Below, piece after piece: positions 40,457-51,515 of a stretch of DNA of 64,000 bases. The position numbers and the translations under genes were made by a program. This DNA comes from Rahnella laticis (GTDB lineage Bacteria > Pseudomonadota > Gammaproteobacteria > Enterobacterales > Enterobacteriaceae). The number at the start of each line of letters is the position of its first letter. Position 1 is the stretch's first letter. Below the pieces are notes generated by a model. That model searched no databases, had not been told where the DNA came from, and saw only the letters and a list, made by a program, of their open reading frames with translations. The stretch spans positions 62,001-126,000 of the forward strand of contig NZ_JADOBI010000010.1 in NCBI RefSeq assembly GCF_015644585.1. Reading direction: 5' to 3'.

Positions 40457-40986
40457 GATGGCGTTTTCTCCTGTCGATTTCGCTGATATGCCTGATGTCC
40501 GGCGCTATCACGGGTTGCCAGACCATAAAAAAAATAGGCCAGGTTATCGGTGATCCCGACATCAAGGTGGGTGAAAACGCGGCTCAACCCTCTGACATGA
40601 CCGTAATGTTGCTTACCGAGCCAGACATCAACCCAAATGACAGCGGTGAGCCTTCTCCGGTGAGCATCCAGCTTATTTACATGAGTGAAGATTCTAAGCT
40701 CAGGGAAGCAGATTTCGATCAGATCACGACCAACAAGCTGGATGACGTTCTGGGTAAGAACTACATCGATCATCAGGATTTCAATTTATTGCCAGACACC
40801 ATGAAAACATTACCGCTTACGAAATTAGAACCCACCACGCGCTATATCGGCGTAGTGGCCTATTTTTCTGACGATCAGGTAACCGAATGGAAATCAATTG
40901 AGCGCGTTACAGGCATCGGCCATCACTACCACCTGCTGGTACATGTTCGTGACAACAGTATCGAATTAAAAAATGAGGATGAATGA
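40453..40986 (+). CDS. tssJ: TssJ, T6SS outer-membrane lipoprotein
   Basis: The product is 177 residues. A lipoprotein signal ends in the lipobox AITGC, making Cys22 the lipidated residue. The mature part is a small beta-sandwich transthyretin-like domain (VSIQLIYMSEDSKLREADFD). TssJ anchors the TssLM membrane complex to the outer membrane. ATG overlaps the tagH stop, and the tssJ stop in turn overlaps the tssK ATG. Confidence 0.94.
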   Translation: MRWRFLLSISLICLMSGAITGCQTIKKIGQVIGDPDIKVGENAAQPSDMTVMLLTEPDINPNDSGEPSPVSIQLIYMSEDSKLREADFDQITTNKLDDVLGKNYIDHQDFNLLPDTMKTLPLTKLEPTTRYIGVVAYFSDDQVTEWKSIERVTGIGHHYHLLVHVRDNSIELKNEDE

Positions 40987-42332
40987 TCGTGGCAACCATG
41001 AAAAATAAAGTGATCTGGCAGGAAGGGATGTTTGTGAAGCCTCAACATTTTCAGCAACTTCAGCGTTATAACGACTATGTGGTTCACAACCGTTTGTCAG
41101 CTATCAGTAATTCGAACTGGGGATTCACTGAGCTCGATATTGATGAAACGCAGCTAAAACACGGCAAAATCAGTATTAACAAGGCGACCGGCTCAATGCC
41201 AGACGGCACGGTATTTAGTATTCCTGATCAGGATATCCTGCCTGTCCCGCTGCTCGTTACTGGCATGAACTCCACCGCCAGCCGGGATATTTTTCTGGTT
41301 TTTCCTATCATCAGTGACGTCATCAATGAAGTGGAAGGCATGCACAGTGCCGGACAAAGCTCCGGCCGTTACCGGATTAATTACAGTGACGTTCGCGACC
41401 TGCACACCAATGAAGGTGATGCCAGCCAGCTGGCATTAGGCCAGCTCATTCCTCGGTTAATGACCGCCGCAGATGATTTGAGTGCCTGGGTTACAGTCCC
41501 GGTTTGCCGCATCAAAAATCGCCATTCTGATGGACGCCTGGAACTGGATCCTGATTTTATTCCAGGCAGCCAGACTGTTCAGGCCAGCGCAGCATTACGC
41601 AGATATCGGGATGAAATTACCTCCGCGCTGGCGAGCAGAGCTTCAGAACTGGCCGGCAGGATTGGCTCCCCTTCACAACAGGGTATCGCCGACGTCGCTG
41701 AATTTATGATGTTGCAAATGTTCAACAAAAATCAGACCAGGTTTACTCACCGCGCAGCCTTATCGAGGCTGCATCCTGAAGCGTTTTATCTGGATTTAAT
41801 CTCGCTGTATGGCGAACTGGTGACATTTACCGAAGACACCCGATTGCCCGATAAACTTGAATCCTACCAGCACGATAACCTGACTGCGACGTTTGGCCAG
41901 ATAATGCCACGTCTGCGAAAAGCGCTGGGAACCGTTCTTGCACCAAGAGCCATGAACCTGCCATTTAGCTACATGGATGGCATCTACGTTGCCCTCGTAA
42001 ACGACGCGACATTGCTTCAGTCGGCAAACTTTGTACTGGCAGTCAAATCGCAGTTGCCGCACGAGATATTGCAACGTCAGTTTATACAGCAATCGAAGAT
42101 CAGCTCAGTCGAAAAAATACGCAATGTCGTCAGCGTTCAGGTGCCAGGTGTTCCGTTAGTCACTCTGTCAACCGCCCCGCGGCAGATCCCTTATCACGCC
42201 AATTACGTTTACTTCTCCCTGGATAAAAACAGTCCTGCATGGTCAGAAATCATGAAACAAAACGGCATTGCGCTGCACGTATCGGGATCATTCCCTGAAC
42301 TGGATCTGCAGCTCTGGGCAATAAGAGGATAA
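40983..42332 (+). CDS. tssK: TssK, T6SS baseplate-membrane connector
   Basis: The product is 449 residues from ATG 40983, overlapping the tssJ stop (ATGA). The family start KVIWQEGMFVKPQHFQQLQRY follows; an internal ATG at 40998 is possible but lacks a ribosome site. TssK trimers attach the baseplate wedges to the TssJLM complex and belong to the phage receptor-binding-protein fold. Confidence 0.96.
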   Translation: MIVATMKNKVIWQEGMFVKPQHFQQLQRYNDYVVHNRLSAISNSNWGFTELDIDETQLKHGKISINKATGSMPDGTVFSIPDQDILPVPLLVTGMNSTASRDIFLVFPIISDVINEVEGMHSAGQSSGRYRINYSDVRDLHTNEGDASQLALGQLIPRLMTAADDLSAWVTVPVCRIKNRHSDGRLELDPDFIPGSQTVQASAALRRYRDEITSALASRASELAGRIGSPSQQGIADVAEFMMLQMFNKNQTRFTHRAALSRLHPEAFYLDLISLYGELVTFTEDTRLPDKLESYQHDNLTATFGQIMPRLRKALGTVLAPRAMNLPFSYMDGIYVALVNDATLLQSANFVLAVKSQLPHEILQRQFIQQSKISSVEKIRNVVSVQVPGVPLVTLSTAPRQIPYHANYVYFSLDKNSPAWSEIMKQNGIALHVSGSFPELDLQLWAIRG

Positions 42333-42336
42333 CGTA

Positions 42337-43101
42337 ATGAGCGAGATGCCATCAGTTTCCGCGATCCCTCCGGAAGAGGTCAGTGAAGAAGGCCAGCGCC
42401 AGTATCGCCTGACATTACGTGGTAACAGCCTGAATACAATGATTGATGCCGCGACTCCGCTGCTGGGTATGGTGCTTCGTCTGAAAAGCATGAGTAGCCG
42501 TGGATTACCGGAGCACCTCTTTGGTCAGGTTGTGACAGATATACGCGCCATAGAACAGCTTCTTCAAAACCACGGTTACGAGCCGGGTACGATCATTTCT
42601 TTCCGTTATGTGCTGTGTACTTTTATCGATGAAACAGCGTTGGGTCAGGGCTGGTCAACACAGAACGACTGGATCAAACAGTCCTTACTCGTGCATTTCC
42701 ATAACGAAACCTGGGGCGGGGAAAAAGTCTTTATCCTGCTGGAAAGGCTGATGGGTGAACCCAAGCGATATCAGGATCTTCTGGAGTTTTTATATCTGTG
42801 CTTTTCACTCGGATTTCGTGGTCGCTACAAAGTCAGCGCTCAGAACAACGATGAATTTGAGCAAATTTTTCATCGTCTTCATCACATCCTGCACCAGCTC
42901 AGAGGTGAAAGCGCTTTCCCTCTGCTTCATCAGAACAAGAAAGGGGCAAATGGCGCTTACCGGTTAGTCCAGCGGCTGAGTATTAAGCACCTTCTGGCGG
43001 GTGGTATCACCATTCTGGTTGCGACCTACCTGTTCTATTTGCTTCGTCTGAACACACAGACTCAGGACATTTTGCATCAACTGAATAACCTACTGAGATA
43101 G
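42337..43101 (+). CDS. tssL: TssL (DotU-like), T6SS inner-membrane protein
   Basis: The product is 254 residues. The cytoplasmic DotU-like domain contains FIDETALGQGWSTQNDWIKQ and HNETWGGEKVFILLERL, followed by CFSLGFRGRYKV. A single transmembrane helix lies at about residues 217-235 (LAGGITILVATYLFYLL). No peptidoglycan-binding OmpA extension is fused. It works with TssM in the membrane complex. Confidence 0.95.
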   Translation: MSEMPSVSAIPPEEVSEEGQRQYRLTLRGNSLNTMIDAATPLLGMVLRLKSMSSRGLPEHLFGQVVTDIRAIEQLLQNHGYEPGTIISFRYVLCTFIDETALGQGWSTQNDWIKQSLLVHFHNETWGGEKVFILLERLMGEPKRYQDLLEFLYLCFSLGFRGRYKVSAQNNDEFEQIFHRLHHILHQLRGESAFPLLHQNKKGANGAYRLVQRLSIKHLLAGGITILVATYLFYLLRLNTQTQDILHQLNNLLR

Positions 43102-43117
43102 GAAAAAGGAGTTTTCT

Positions 43118-45766
43118 ATGATCCAGATAGACCTACCTGTATTAGTCAACCGACTGAATATCATATCAAAACAGGCATTAGAAATGGCTGCTGCTGAGTG
43201 CGTGACTCAACAGGCAATCGAAATTACTGTTGCTCAGGTACTGTCGCAAATGCTGATGACGCCACGCAGCGATGTCCGCGTCATCATCGAACAAACTGAC
43301 ATCGATATTGATGAATTGCATGATGCACTCATATTGGCCGGGGAAGGCCGCAGCCAATCAGCCGACAGCTACCCGAGTTTTTCGCCACTACTGGTCGAAT
43401 GGCTGAAAGATGCGTGGCTTCTGGCTTCAGCAGAAATGCAGCTTTCGCAATTACGCGGAGGGATACTCCTCCTTGCTTTACTTCACACGCCGCTCCGCTA
43501 TGTTCCCGCAGATGCAGCGCAGTTACTGACACGCATAAATCGCGACCTGCTGAAGCAGGAATTTGCCAACTGGACGAAAAGCTCAGCGGAATCAGTCATC
43601 TTAAATGGCGAAACGCAAAGCCGTAGCCTGATCTCAGGCGAAGAGAGTCTTCTGGCCCGCTATTCCAGCAATGTTACCGATGACGCCCGAAATGGAAAAC
43701 TCGATCCCGTCCTGTGCCGCGATAACGAAATTGATCTGATGATCGATATCTTATGCCGCCGGCGAAAGAACAACCCTATTGTTGTCGGTGAAGCGGGGGT
43801 GGGAAAAAGCGCACTGATTGAAGGCCTGGCGTTGCGTATGGTTGCAGGTCAGGTGCCGGAGAAATTGCAAAATACCGATCTGGTTACGCTGGATTTGGGC
43901 GCGCTTCAGGCGGGAGCCTCTGTTAAAGGCGAATTTGAAAAGCGTTTTAAAGGAATTATGGCGGAGATCCGGCAGGCGGCACGTCCGGCGATCCTTTTCA
44001 TTGATGAAGCCCATACGCTGATTGGTGCCGGGAATCAGCAAGGCGGGCTGGATATTTCCAATCTGCTCAAACCTGCTCTGGCACGTGGTGAGCTTAAAAC
44101 AATCGCAGCCACGACCTGGAGCGAATACAAAAAGTATTTCGAAAAAGACGCAGCTCTCTCGCGGCGTTTTCAGCCGGTTAAAGTCTCAGAACCTACCGCA
44201 GCAGAAGCCACTGTTATTCTCCGGGGCCTGGCGTCCGTGTATGAACAATCTCATGGTGTCCTCATTGACGATGAAGCTTTGCGCGCAGCGGCCATACTCA
44301 GCGAACGTTATATATCGGGACGTCAGCTACCTGATAAAGCCATTGATGTTCTCGATACAGCGTGCGCGCAGGTAGCGATAAATCTGTCTTCTCCACCGAA
44401 ACAGATCTCAGCGTTAACTACCGCAAACCATCAATACGAAGCAGAAATTCGTCAGCTTGAGCGCGAACAACGTATTGGTTTACAGCAGAATAGTTCGCGG
44501 TTAGAAGAACTGCATCAGCTTCACGAAGACGTTCAAATCCAGCTGAACGAACTGGATATCGGCTGGCAGAATCAGCGCGATTTAGTTCATCAAATCATTA
44601 CGTTGCGCCATGAGCTTTTACACGCCGAAGATGCAGAATCAGAAAATGAAGCCTTTGTGCAAAAACGCGAAAGACTGGCCGCACTGATGAGTGAACTGGA
44701 ACCTTTGCATCAGCAAAGAACGCTGGTCTCTCCACATGTCGATAAAAGCCAAATCGCTGCTGTTATTGCTGAATGGACAGGGGTACCTCTGAACCGTTTA
44801 TCGCAAAGCGAAATGTCACTGATTACCGAATTGCCAGAATGGCTGGGCCAAAAAATTCAGGGACAGCCGCTGGCGATTGCTCATTTGCATAAACATTTGC
44901 TGACGGCAAGAGCAGACTTACGCCGGCCGGGGCGTCCGTTGGGTGCATTTTTGCTGGCAGGGCCAAGCGGCGTTGGCAAGACAGAAACCGTACTCCAGCT
45001 GGCAGAAATACTGTTTGGCGGACGCCAGTATCTTACGACAATCAACATGTCTGAATTTCAGGAGAAACATACCGTTTCCCGCCTGATTGGCTCCCCACCG
45101 GGATATGTCGGGTACGGTGAAGGAGGAGTTCTGACAGAGGCTATCCGCCAGAAGCCTTACTCTGTCGTACTTCTTGATGAGGTGGAAAAAGCACATCCGG
45201 ACGTACTGAATCTTTTCTATCAGGCATTTGATAAAGGTGAAATGGCCGATGGTGAAGGCAGGCTGATCGACTGTAAGAATATTGTATTTTTCCTGACGTC
45301 AAACCTCGGGTATCAGGTCATTGTCGAGCATGCCGACAATCCGGAAATGATGCGTGAAGCGCTGTATCCAATTCTGGCTGACTTCTTCAAACCGGCGCTG
45401 CTTGCACGAATGGAAACGATTCCATTCCTGCCTTTATCTGATGAAACACTCAAAACCATCATCGCTGCAAAATTACAGCGGTTAGAAAATGTGTTCAATC
45501 AGCGTTTCGGTGCGACGGTCAAAATTGATGCAAAAGTCAGTGATGAAATCATGCTCCGGGTTACCCGTGCTGAGAACGGGGCTCGCATGCTGGAATCTAT
45601 CATCGACGGCGAAGTGCTCCCCCCACTCTCATTGCTGCTGCTTCAGAAACTGGCAGCAGGCTCTGCCATCAATCATGTTGAGATTGGCGTAGAAGCACAC
45701 CAGTTTACTGCGGATATTCAGGAAGAAACCACGGTCAACAGTGAAGGCGTGTTATGCGCAGAGTAA
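43118..45766 (+). CDS. clpV: TssH (ClpV), T6SS sheath-recycling AAA+ ATPase
   Basis: The product is 882 residues with two AAA+ modules. Module 1 has Walker A GEAGVGKS (about 224) and Walker [14 protein letters not shown] (about 293). Module 2 has GPSGVGKTE (about 615) and [12 protein letters not shown] (about 683). A ClpB-like middle coiled coil (about 410-520) is shorter than in ClpB. The N-terminal domain binds the sheath protein TssC after contraction. It ends 13 bp inside vasI. Confidence 0.96.
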   Translation: MIQIDLPVLVNRLNIISKQALEMAAAECVTQQAIEITVAQVLSQMLMTPRSDVRVIIEQTDIDIDELHDALILAGEGRSQSADSYPSFSPLLVEWLKDAWLLASAEMQLSQLRGGILLLALLHTPLRYVPADAAQLLTRINRDLLKQEFANWTKSSAESVILNGETQSRSLISGEESLLARYSSNVTDDARNGKLDPVLCRDNEIDLMIDILCRRRKNNPIVVGEAGVGKSALIEGLALRMVAGQVPEKLQNTDLVTLDLGALQAGASVKGEFEKRFKGIMAEIRQAARPAILFIDEAHTLIGAGNQQGGLDISNLLKPALARGELKTIAATTWSEYKKYFEKDAALSRRFQPVKVSEPTAAEATVILRGLASVYEQSHGVLIDDEALRAAAILSERYISGRQLPDKAIDVLDTACAQVAINLSSPPKQISALTTANHQYEAEIRQLEREQRIGLQQNSSRLEELHQLHEDVQIQLNELDIGWQNQRDLVHQIITLRHELLHAEDAESENEAFVQKRERLAALMSELEPLHQQRTLVSPHVDKSQIAAVIAEWTGVPLNRLSQSEMSLITELPEWLGQKIQGQPLAIAHLHKHLLTARADLRRPGRPLGAFLLAGPSGVGKTETVLQLAEILFGGRQYLTTINMSEFQEKHTVSRLIGSPPGYVGYGEGGVLTEAIRQKPYSVVLLDEVEKAHPDVLNLFYQAFDKGEMADGEGRLIDCKNIVFFLTSNLGYQVIVEHADNPEMMREALYPILADFFKPALLARMETIPFLPLSDETLKTIIAAKLQRLENVFNQRFGATVKIDAKVSDEIMLRVTRAENGARMLESIIDGEVLPPLSLLLLQKLAAGSAINHVEIGVEAHQFTADIQEETTVNSEGVLCAE

Positions 45767-46464
45767 TACTGTTTTTCCTGTTATTGCCGTTCACTTCAGG
45801 AACGGCATTTTCTGCATCGCCGAAATCAGAAACAGACACCGGGGAAGCCATGCTAAAAGCAATGACTCAGTGTCGGGCAGAGCCCTCTTCACTGGTGCGG
45901 CTTGATTGTTATGACCGTCTGTTTACTCCGGCTTACCCCGATTTTTCAGGGGCGCTGGTGAAAGCTCAGGTACAAGGCGAAGCCTGGCAGCGTGCATTCG
46001 GGCAGGAAAGCCAGCGTGATGATCACTCCACACACTTTCTGATCACGCAAACAGAAGGAGAACATCCTTCTGTCGTGATTACAACGCCAGCACTGGGCAG
46101 CCTTCCACCGCGGCCAGTCCTGATGTTCAGCTGTATTGATAACATTACGCGCATGCAAATTGCGTTACCCAAGCCCCTCAGCAGTGAGCCTGATCTGGCT
46201 ATCACGACGGAAAAGTCACATACCAATGCGCACTGGTTTCTGAGGGAAAACGACTCTCTTCTCGACTCCAGCCACGGGCTGCCCGGGATTGATGAAATTA
46301 AACAATTATTTGGGGCAAAAATGCTGACGATCGCCTTGAGCTTCCCGGCTCAGGCCACATCAGCCTATAAAAATACGTCATCTCAGCCACTGACATTTGA
46401 CATTAATGATCTGGAAAAAACGCTCGCGCCCTTAAGAGTTGCCTGCCATTGGGCAAACGAGTAA
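45754..46464 (+). CDS. vasI: VasI (TagO-like), T6SS-associated periplasmic protein
   Basis: The product is 236 residues with a Sec signal peptide ([18 protein letters not shown]). The motif CRAEPSSLVRLDCYDRLF and central FSCIDNITRMQIALP match the VCA0118/VasI family. Cysteines in the mature part could form disulfides. The precise role is unsettled; TagO in enteroaggregative E. coli is required for T6SS activity, from memory. It overlaps clpV by 13 bp. Confidence 0.85.
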   Translation: MRRVILFFLLLPFTSGTAFSASPKSETDTGEAMLKAMTQCRAEPSSLVRLDCYDRLFTPAYPDFSGALVKAQVQGEAWQRAFGQESQRDDHSTHFLITQTEGEHPSVVITTPALGSLPPRPVLMFSCIDNITRMQIALPKPLSSEPDLAITTEKSHTNAHWFLRENDSLLDSSHGLPGIDEIKQLFGAKMLTIALSFPAQATSAYKNTSSQPLTFDINDLEKTLAPLRVACHWANE

Positions 46465-46487
46465 TACGGAATTTAGAAAGGGAAATT

Positions 46488-47909
46488 ATGGACATACAAA
46501 AATCAGAGGCATGGTTCACGCATGTCCTTGCGTCTTTACCAGAAGATAAGATTCGTTCAGAAATGAGTGAGTCGAATGCTGACTGGGAATACATCGACAG
46601 CGAAATGGTCAAGCTGGGTTCACTGACGCATGGTCAGCTTGATCTGGAAGCAATCCAACAGCGTACATTGAAATTACTGTCGACTGAGAGCAAGGATTTT
46701 CGTCTGGTCGTTCATTTACTGCGCTCCTTGCAGCATGGTGGAAAAGCCGCTGAATTGCTTTTAGCGATGCAACTTCTGACAAAATATCTTGAGCATTACT
46801 GGGAGCAGGCTTGGCCGCAAAAGATCGCCCACAAAAATCGCTTTGCGCTGCAAATAGTAAAAAGATTTGAAACAGCTGCAATCAGTTTTGCAAACGACAC
46901 CACGCCGGTACAACGTGATGCCATGCTGGGTGAATGTGCTCATCTCGCGCAACTTTGGAAGAAAACAGACAACCTTCTTCTTTCTGATGCTGCTGACGCG
47001 TTATTCCTGCTTTATCAGCGCCGTATTCAGGCGCAGGCGGCAGAACAAGTCAGATTGAGTGAGCAGCCCATACCCGATCCTCTTGAAACCGGTACAAAGG
47101 GCGCCATCGATAATGCCCTCCCTTCCCTTCCTGTCAGCATTGAAAACCATGATGATAAATCATGGCGGCAAACGCAGCTGAAAGTCGCTGAGCAATTGTG
47201 TAAACAACATCCCCAAAGCACTACCGGATACCGCTTACGCCGGCACGCACTCTGGCAAAATATCATGACCGCGCCACCCGCTGAGCAAGATGGCCGGACA
47301 CCCCTTGCGGCTTTCCCGGCCGATCTGATGGCGGATTATCAAACACGCCTGCCCTCTGCGACTCACGAGTTTTGGGAACAGGTCGAGAAAAGTCTATTAC
47401 TGGCACCTTACTGGTTTGATGGTCATTACCTCTCCGCGTGTATCGCTTCCCGGCTGGGGTTCTCTGATACCGCAGAAGCCATTCGCGATGAGTTGAATCT
47501 TTTTCTTAACCGCATTCCCATGCTGAAAACACTGCAATTTACTGACAAGACTGCTTTTCTCGCAGACCAGACTCAGAAATGGCTGGCGGAAAATAGCCCA
47601 AATAAAAATACGTCAGATCCCTCTTCAGGCAGTGTTAGCTGCACCAGAGATATCTGGGAGTGCTTTTCGGAACAGGGACTGGTTCCCGCATTACAACGCA
47701 TTGATGCGCTTTTGCAACAAACCTGCGAACCCCGGCAACAATTTTACTGGCAATACCTTGGCGCTCAACTGCTTGAAAAAACAGGGATGTTGGCCTCAGC
47801 ACATCAGCAATATACCACTCTGCATCAGACTGCACGCCAGATGACACTACCCGATTGGGAACCTGCGTTGCTTGAACAATTAAAAGTAAAAATCACGACG
47901 GAACAGTGA
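46488..47909 (+). CDS. tssA: TssA (VasJ-type), T6SS assembly cap protein
   Basis: The product is 473 residues from ATG 46488, chosen for the GGGAA ribosome site; an in-frame start at 46449 lies inside vasI. The ImpA N-terminal domain is recognised by VKLGSLTHGQLDLEAIQQRT and HYWEQAWPQ near residue 100. The C-terminal part matches the VCA0119/VasJ class. TssA coordinates tube and sheath polymerisation. Its coding sequence is followed 20 bp later by tssM. Confidence 0.9.
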   Translation: MDIQKSEAWFTHVLASLPEDKIRSEMSESNADWEYIDSEMVKLGSLTHGQLDLEAIQQRTLKLLSTESKDFRLVVHLLRSLQHGGKAAELLLAMQLLTKYLEHYWEQAWPQKIAHKNRFALQIVKRFETAAISFANDTTPVQRDAMLGECAHLAQLWKKTDNLLLSDAADALFLLYQRRIQAQAAEQVRLSEQPIPDPLETGTKGAIDNALPSLPVSIENHDDKSWRQTQLKVAEQLCKQHPQSTTGYRLRRHALWQNIMTAPPAEQDGRTPLAAFPADLMADYQTRLPSATHEFWEQVEKSLLLAPYWFDGHYLSACIASRLGFSDTAEAIRDELNLFLNRIPMLKTLQFTDKTAFLADQTQKWLAENSPNKNTSDPSSGSVSCTRDIWECFSEQGLVPALQRIDALLQQTCEPRQQFYWQYLGAQLLEKTGMLASAHQQYTTLHQTARQMTLPDWEPALLEQLKVKITTEQ

Positions 47910-47929
47910 AGTAAAACAGGAGTTTTAAC

Positions 47930-50900
47930 GTGTTCAAAATATCAAAACCGGGTTTTCTCCGGGCATTAAAACCCACACTCAGACCAGCAATGCCGCGGTT
48001 GAAGATCTCTGCAATGATCTTACTGATCGTCGGATGGGTACTCTCATTAGTCTGGATTTGGTGGAAAGGTCCCTCCTGGACGCTGGGAGAACAGCATCCC
48101 CTTGCACCACAGGCTAACCGCTGGCTGGCAACATCCGTTTGGGTGCTCATTGCGCTCGCCTGGCTGACCTGGCGAGTGGTAAAACGCCTGCAGCATCTTG
48201 AAGAAATCCAGCGCCAACAGCGTCAGCATGAAAAAGATCCGCTGAGCCTGGAGATTCATCAGCAACAACGGCATCTGGATCGCTGGCTACTTCGTCTGCA
48301 ACGCCACCTGGCAAAGCGTAATTATCTCTACCAGCTTCCGTGGTATATGGTCATCGGCGTTTCAGGCAGTGGTAAAACGACATTACTGCACGAAGGATAT
48401 CCGTCAGATACGATCTATATTCCTGAAAAAGTGCGTGGAGAAAATAATGCAACCTGGCAGATTTCCCCACGCGTCGGCGAACATGCCATTATTTTTGATA
48501 TTGACGGTAAGCTGATAGAACAGCCTGTCAGCGGTCAGGATGAGGCCAATGTCTACAATCGGCTCTGGTCGCACTGGTTGTCATGGTTAAGTCAGAATCG
48601 CCCCCGTCAGCCTCTTAACGGCATTATCCTTTCTCTGGATTTGCCTGAATTACTGACGGCCAGCAAACACCAGCGCGAACACCAACTGACGATATTACGC
48701 CAGCGACTGCAAGATATTCGCCAGCATTTGCATTGTGAATTACCGGTTTATTTAGTTCTGACAAAACTGGATTTACTGTACGGTTTCGCACCGCTATTTC
48801 AGCCGCTGGATAAACAGCAGCGCGATACTATTTTGGGTGTCACTTTCACCGACGGCTCACACGAAAACGACCACTGGCGTGATGAATTACAGACATTCTG
48901 GCAGGGATGGATGCAGCTTTTTAATCAGGCGCTTCCTGACTTATTACTGAACCACGTGGAAAGCAGTCAACGCAGTATGCTGTTCAGCTTCAACCGTCAG
49001 ATGCAGGGAATCAATGAGTATCTTGAGTCCCTGATTTGCGGGCTGCTGGCGGGCGATAATATGTCAGTTATGCTGCGGGGTGTTTATCTCACATCATCAC
49101 TTCAACGCGGTCAGGTTGACGATGTATTTATTCAGTCTGCAGGCGCGCAATATCGACTGGGCCAGACTGCGCTTTCCTCATGGCCGATTGTAGAAACTCA
49201 GCCTTACTTTACCCGTAATTTGTTCCCACAAGTCTTGCTGTCAGAACCTAATCTCGCCAGCGAAAACAGCGTCTGGTTAAATAAGAATCGCCGCAGACGC
49301 ACTGTATTTACAGCTATTGGGGCTGCAGCCATCGTGGCTTGCATCACTGGCTGGCATCATTATTACCGGTCCAACTATCAGGCCGGCGTCACGGTGCTGG
49401 CACAAGCAAAATCCTTTATGGAAATACCGCCCCCGCAGGGAATTGATGAGCAGGGCAATCTGCAATTGCCTCTTCTTAACCCAATGCGCGATGCCACACT
49501 GGCATACGGTGACTACCGCGAACACAATTCTCTGACCGATATGGCGCTCTATCAGGGTGTCAAAATCGGGCCTTATGTTGAAAAAACCTACCTCCAGCTG
49601 CTTGAGCAACGCTATTTACCCGCTCTGCTTAACGGCCTGATCAAAGACTTAAATGCCGCCCCTCCCGGCAGCGAGCAGAAACTCGCCGTATTGCGGGTCA
49701 TCCGTATGCTGGAAGATAAAACCGGTCGGGACAATAAAGTTGTAGAGCAATATATGGCTCAACGCTGGAGCACCCAATTCCACGGTCAGCGTGCCTTACA
49801 AACTCAGCTGATGTCTCATCTGGATTATGCTCTGGATCACACTGACTGGCACGGACGCAGAATGAGCGGCGATAACGATGCAATCAACCGCTTTGTTCCT
49901 TACGACAAACCCATCGCCAACGCGCAACGTGAGCTGAGTAAACTGTCTATCTACCAGCGGGTTTACCAAAGTTTGAGGGCAAAAGCGCAGGGCGTTCTGC
50001 CTGCCGATCTTAATCTCCGGGATCAAATCGGCCCAAGCTTTGACAAAGTTTTTGTGGCTAACAAAGAAGAGGAACTGGCAATACCACAGTTTCTGACCCG
50101 TTACGGGCTGCAAAGTTACTTTGTTAAACAACGCGATAGTCTGGTGGAACTCACGGCACTGGACAGCTGGGTGCTGAATATCACGAAAGATGTCACCTTC
50201 AGCGATACCGACAGGGAAGAGATCCAAAGGCACATCACTGAACAATACATCAGCGATTACACCGCAACCTGGCAGGCGGGGATGAATAATCTGGATATCC
50301 GGGACTATGAAGATATTCAGGAAGTGACGGATGCGCTGGAGCAAATCATCAGCGGAGATCAGCCATTCTATCGTGCGCTGCAAACACTTCGTGATAACAC
50401 GCAACTCCCACCGCCGCCGGCAAACCTGCCGGATAAAGCGCGTGACGAGATGATGTCTTCGCTCGATTTCCAGTTGCTGACGCGCTTAGGCCGCGAGTTC
50501 GCCCCGGAAAACGGCGTACTGACCGAGACAAAAGATAAGGAAAGCACGTTGCAGGCTGTCTATCAGCAACTGACCGAGCTGCACCGCTATCTGCTGGCAA
50601 TCCAGAACTCGCCAGTACCGGGCAAATCGGCGCTGAAAGCCGTACAGATGCGCCTCGATCAGAACAACAGCGATCCAATCTTCGCCACCCGCCAGATGGC
50701 AAAAACACTGCCTGCACCGCTAAACCGTTGGGTGGGCAAAATGGCCGATCAGGCCTGGCATGTTGTAATGATTGAAGCCGTTCATTACATGGAAGTAGAG
50801 TGGAATGACAAAGTCGTAAAAACCTTCCAGGACACGCTGGCCGACCGCTATCCGTTTAATCCGGAAGCCACGCAGGATGCTTCTCTGGACGCCTTTAACC

Positions 50901-51472
50901 GGTTCTTCAAACCCGACGGTATTCTCGACAGCTTCTATCAACAGAACCTGAAGTTGTTTATCGAAAATAAACTGACGTGGGGTGAAGATGGCGACGTGCT
51001 AATCCGTCCGGATGTGCAGGAGCAATTGGAAACCGCGCAGAAAATCCGTGAAACCTTCTTCACGCAGCAAAGTGCGTTGGGCACTCAATATGCTATTGAA
51101 ACAACAGAACTTTCTTCCAACAAACGCCGCAGCGTTCTGAACATGGACGGTCAGTTACTTGATTACAGCCATGGCCGTAATTACACAGCCCATCTGGTCT
51201 GGCCTAACACCATGCGCAATGGCACGGAGAGCAAGCTGACGCTCGTCGGCACCGACAGCGGATCACCGCGGAGCATCAGTTTCAAGGGGCCGTGGGCGCA
51301 GTTCCGTTTAATCGACGCAGGCAGCCTGACTAACGTAGACGACGGCTCATTCGATGTCCGTTTCAACGTCGACGGAGGGTACATGGTTTATCGCTTGCAT
51401 TTCGACACACAGGATAATCCGTTCACAGGCGGCCTCTTTAGCGGCTTTACCTTGCCGGATACTTTGTATTAA
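47930..51472 (+). CDS. tssM: TssM (IcmF/VasK), T6SS inner-membrane channel protein
   Basis: The product is 1180 residues from GTG 47930 (AGGAG upstream). Two N-terminal membrane helices (about 27-47 and 66-86) and a third near 455-475 (TAIGAAAIVACITGWHHYY) bound a cytoplasmic NTPase-like domain with Walker A GVSGSGKTT near residue 143. The long remaining part is periplasmic and ends in the beta domain that binds TssJ. It is the core of the trans-envelope complex. Confidence 0.97.
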   Translation: MFKISKPGFLRALKPTLRPAMPRLKISAMILLIVGWVLSLVWIWWKGPSWTLGEQHPLAPQANRWLATSVWVLIALAWLTWRVVKRLQHLEEIQRQQRQHEKDPLSLEIHQQQRHLDRWLLRLQRHLAKRNYLYQLPWYMVIGVSGSGKTTLLHEGYPSDTIYIPEKVRGENNATWQISPRVGEHAIIFDIDGKLIEQPVSGQDEANVYNRLWSHWLSWLSQNRPRQPLNGIILSLDLPELLTASKHQREHQLTILRQRLQDIRQHLHCELPVYLVLTKLDLLYGFAPLFQPLDKQQRDTILGVTFTDGSHENDHWRDELQTFWQGWMQLFNQALPDLLLNHVESSQRSMLFSFNRQMQGINEYLESLICGLLAGDNMSVMLRGVYLTSSLQRGQVDDVFIQSAGAQYRLGQTALSSWPIVETQPYFTRNLFPQVLLSEPNLASENSVWLNKNRRRRTVFTAIGAAAIVACITGWHHYYRSNYQAGVTVLAQAKSFMEIPPPQGIDEQGNLQLPLLNPMRDATLAYGDYREHNSLTDMALYQGVKIGPYVEKTYLQLLEQRYLPALLNGLIKDLNAAPPGSEQKLAVLRVIRMLEDKTGRDNKVVEQYMAQRWSTQFHGQRALQTQLMSHLDYALDHTDWHGRRMSGDNDAINRFVPYDKPIANAQRELSKLSIYQRVYQSLRAKAQGVLPADLNLRDQIGPSFDKVFVANKEEELAIPQFLTRYGLQSYFVKQRDSLVELTALDSWVLNITKDVTFSDTDREEIQRHITEQYISDYTATWQAGMNNLDIRDYEDIQEVTDALEQIISGDQPFYRALQTLRDNTQLPPPPANLPDKARDEMMSSLDFQLLTRLGREFAPENGVLTETKDKESTLQAVYQQLTELHRYLLAIQNSPVPGKSALKAVQMRLDQNNSDPIFATRQMAKTLPAPLNRWVGKMADQAWHVVMIEAVHYMEVEWNDKVVKTFQDTLADRYPFNPEATQDASLDAFNRFFKPDGILDSFYQQNLKLFIENKLTWGEDGDVLIRPDVQEQLETAQKIRETFFTQQSALGTQYAIETTELSSNKRRSVLNMDGQLLDYSHGRNYTAHLVWPNTMRNGTESKLTLVGTDSGSPRSISFKGPWAQFRLIDAGSLTNVDDGSFDVRFNVDGGYMVYRLHFDTQDNPFTGGLFSGFTLPDTLY

Positions 51473-51479
51473 AGGACTC

Positions 51480-51501
51480 ACCCCGGCTGCAATGCCGGGG
51501 T
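51480..51501 (+). promoter_or_regulatory. Perfect hairpin between tssM and vasL
   Basis: ACCCCGGC-TGCAAT-GCCGGGGT is a perfect 8-bp GC-rich stem with a 6-nt loop, 7 bp after the tssM stop, not followed by a T-run. It resembles the intercistronic stems at malE-malF and hcp-vgrG. Confidence 0.7.
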
Positions 51502-51515
51502 ATTAAGGAAAAACT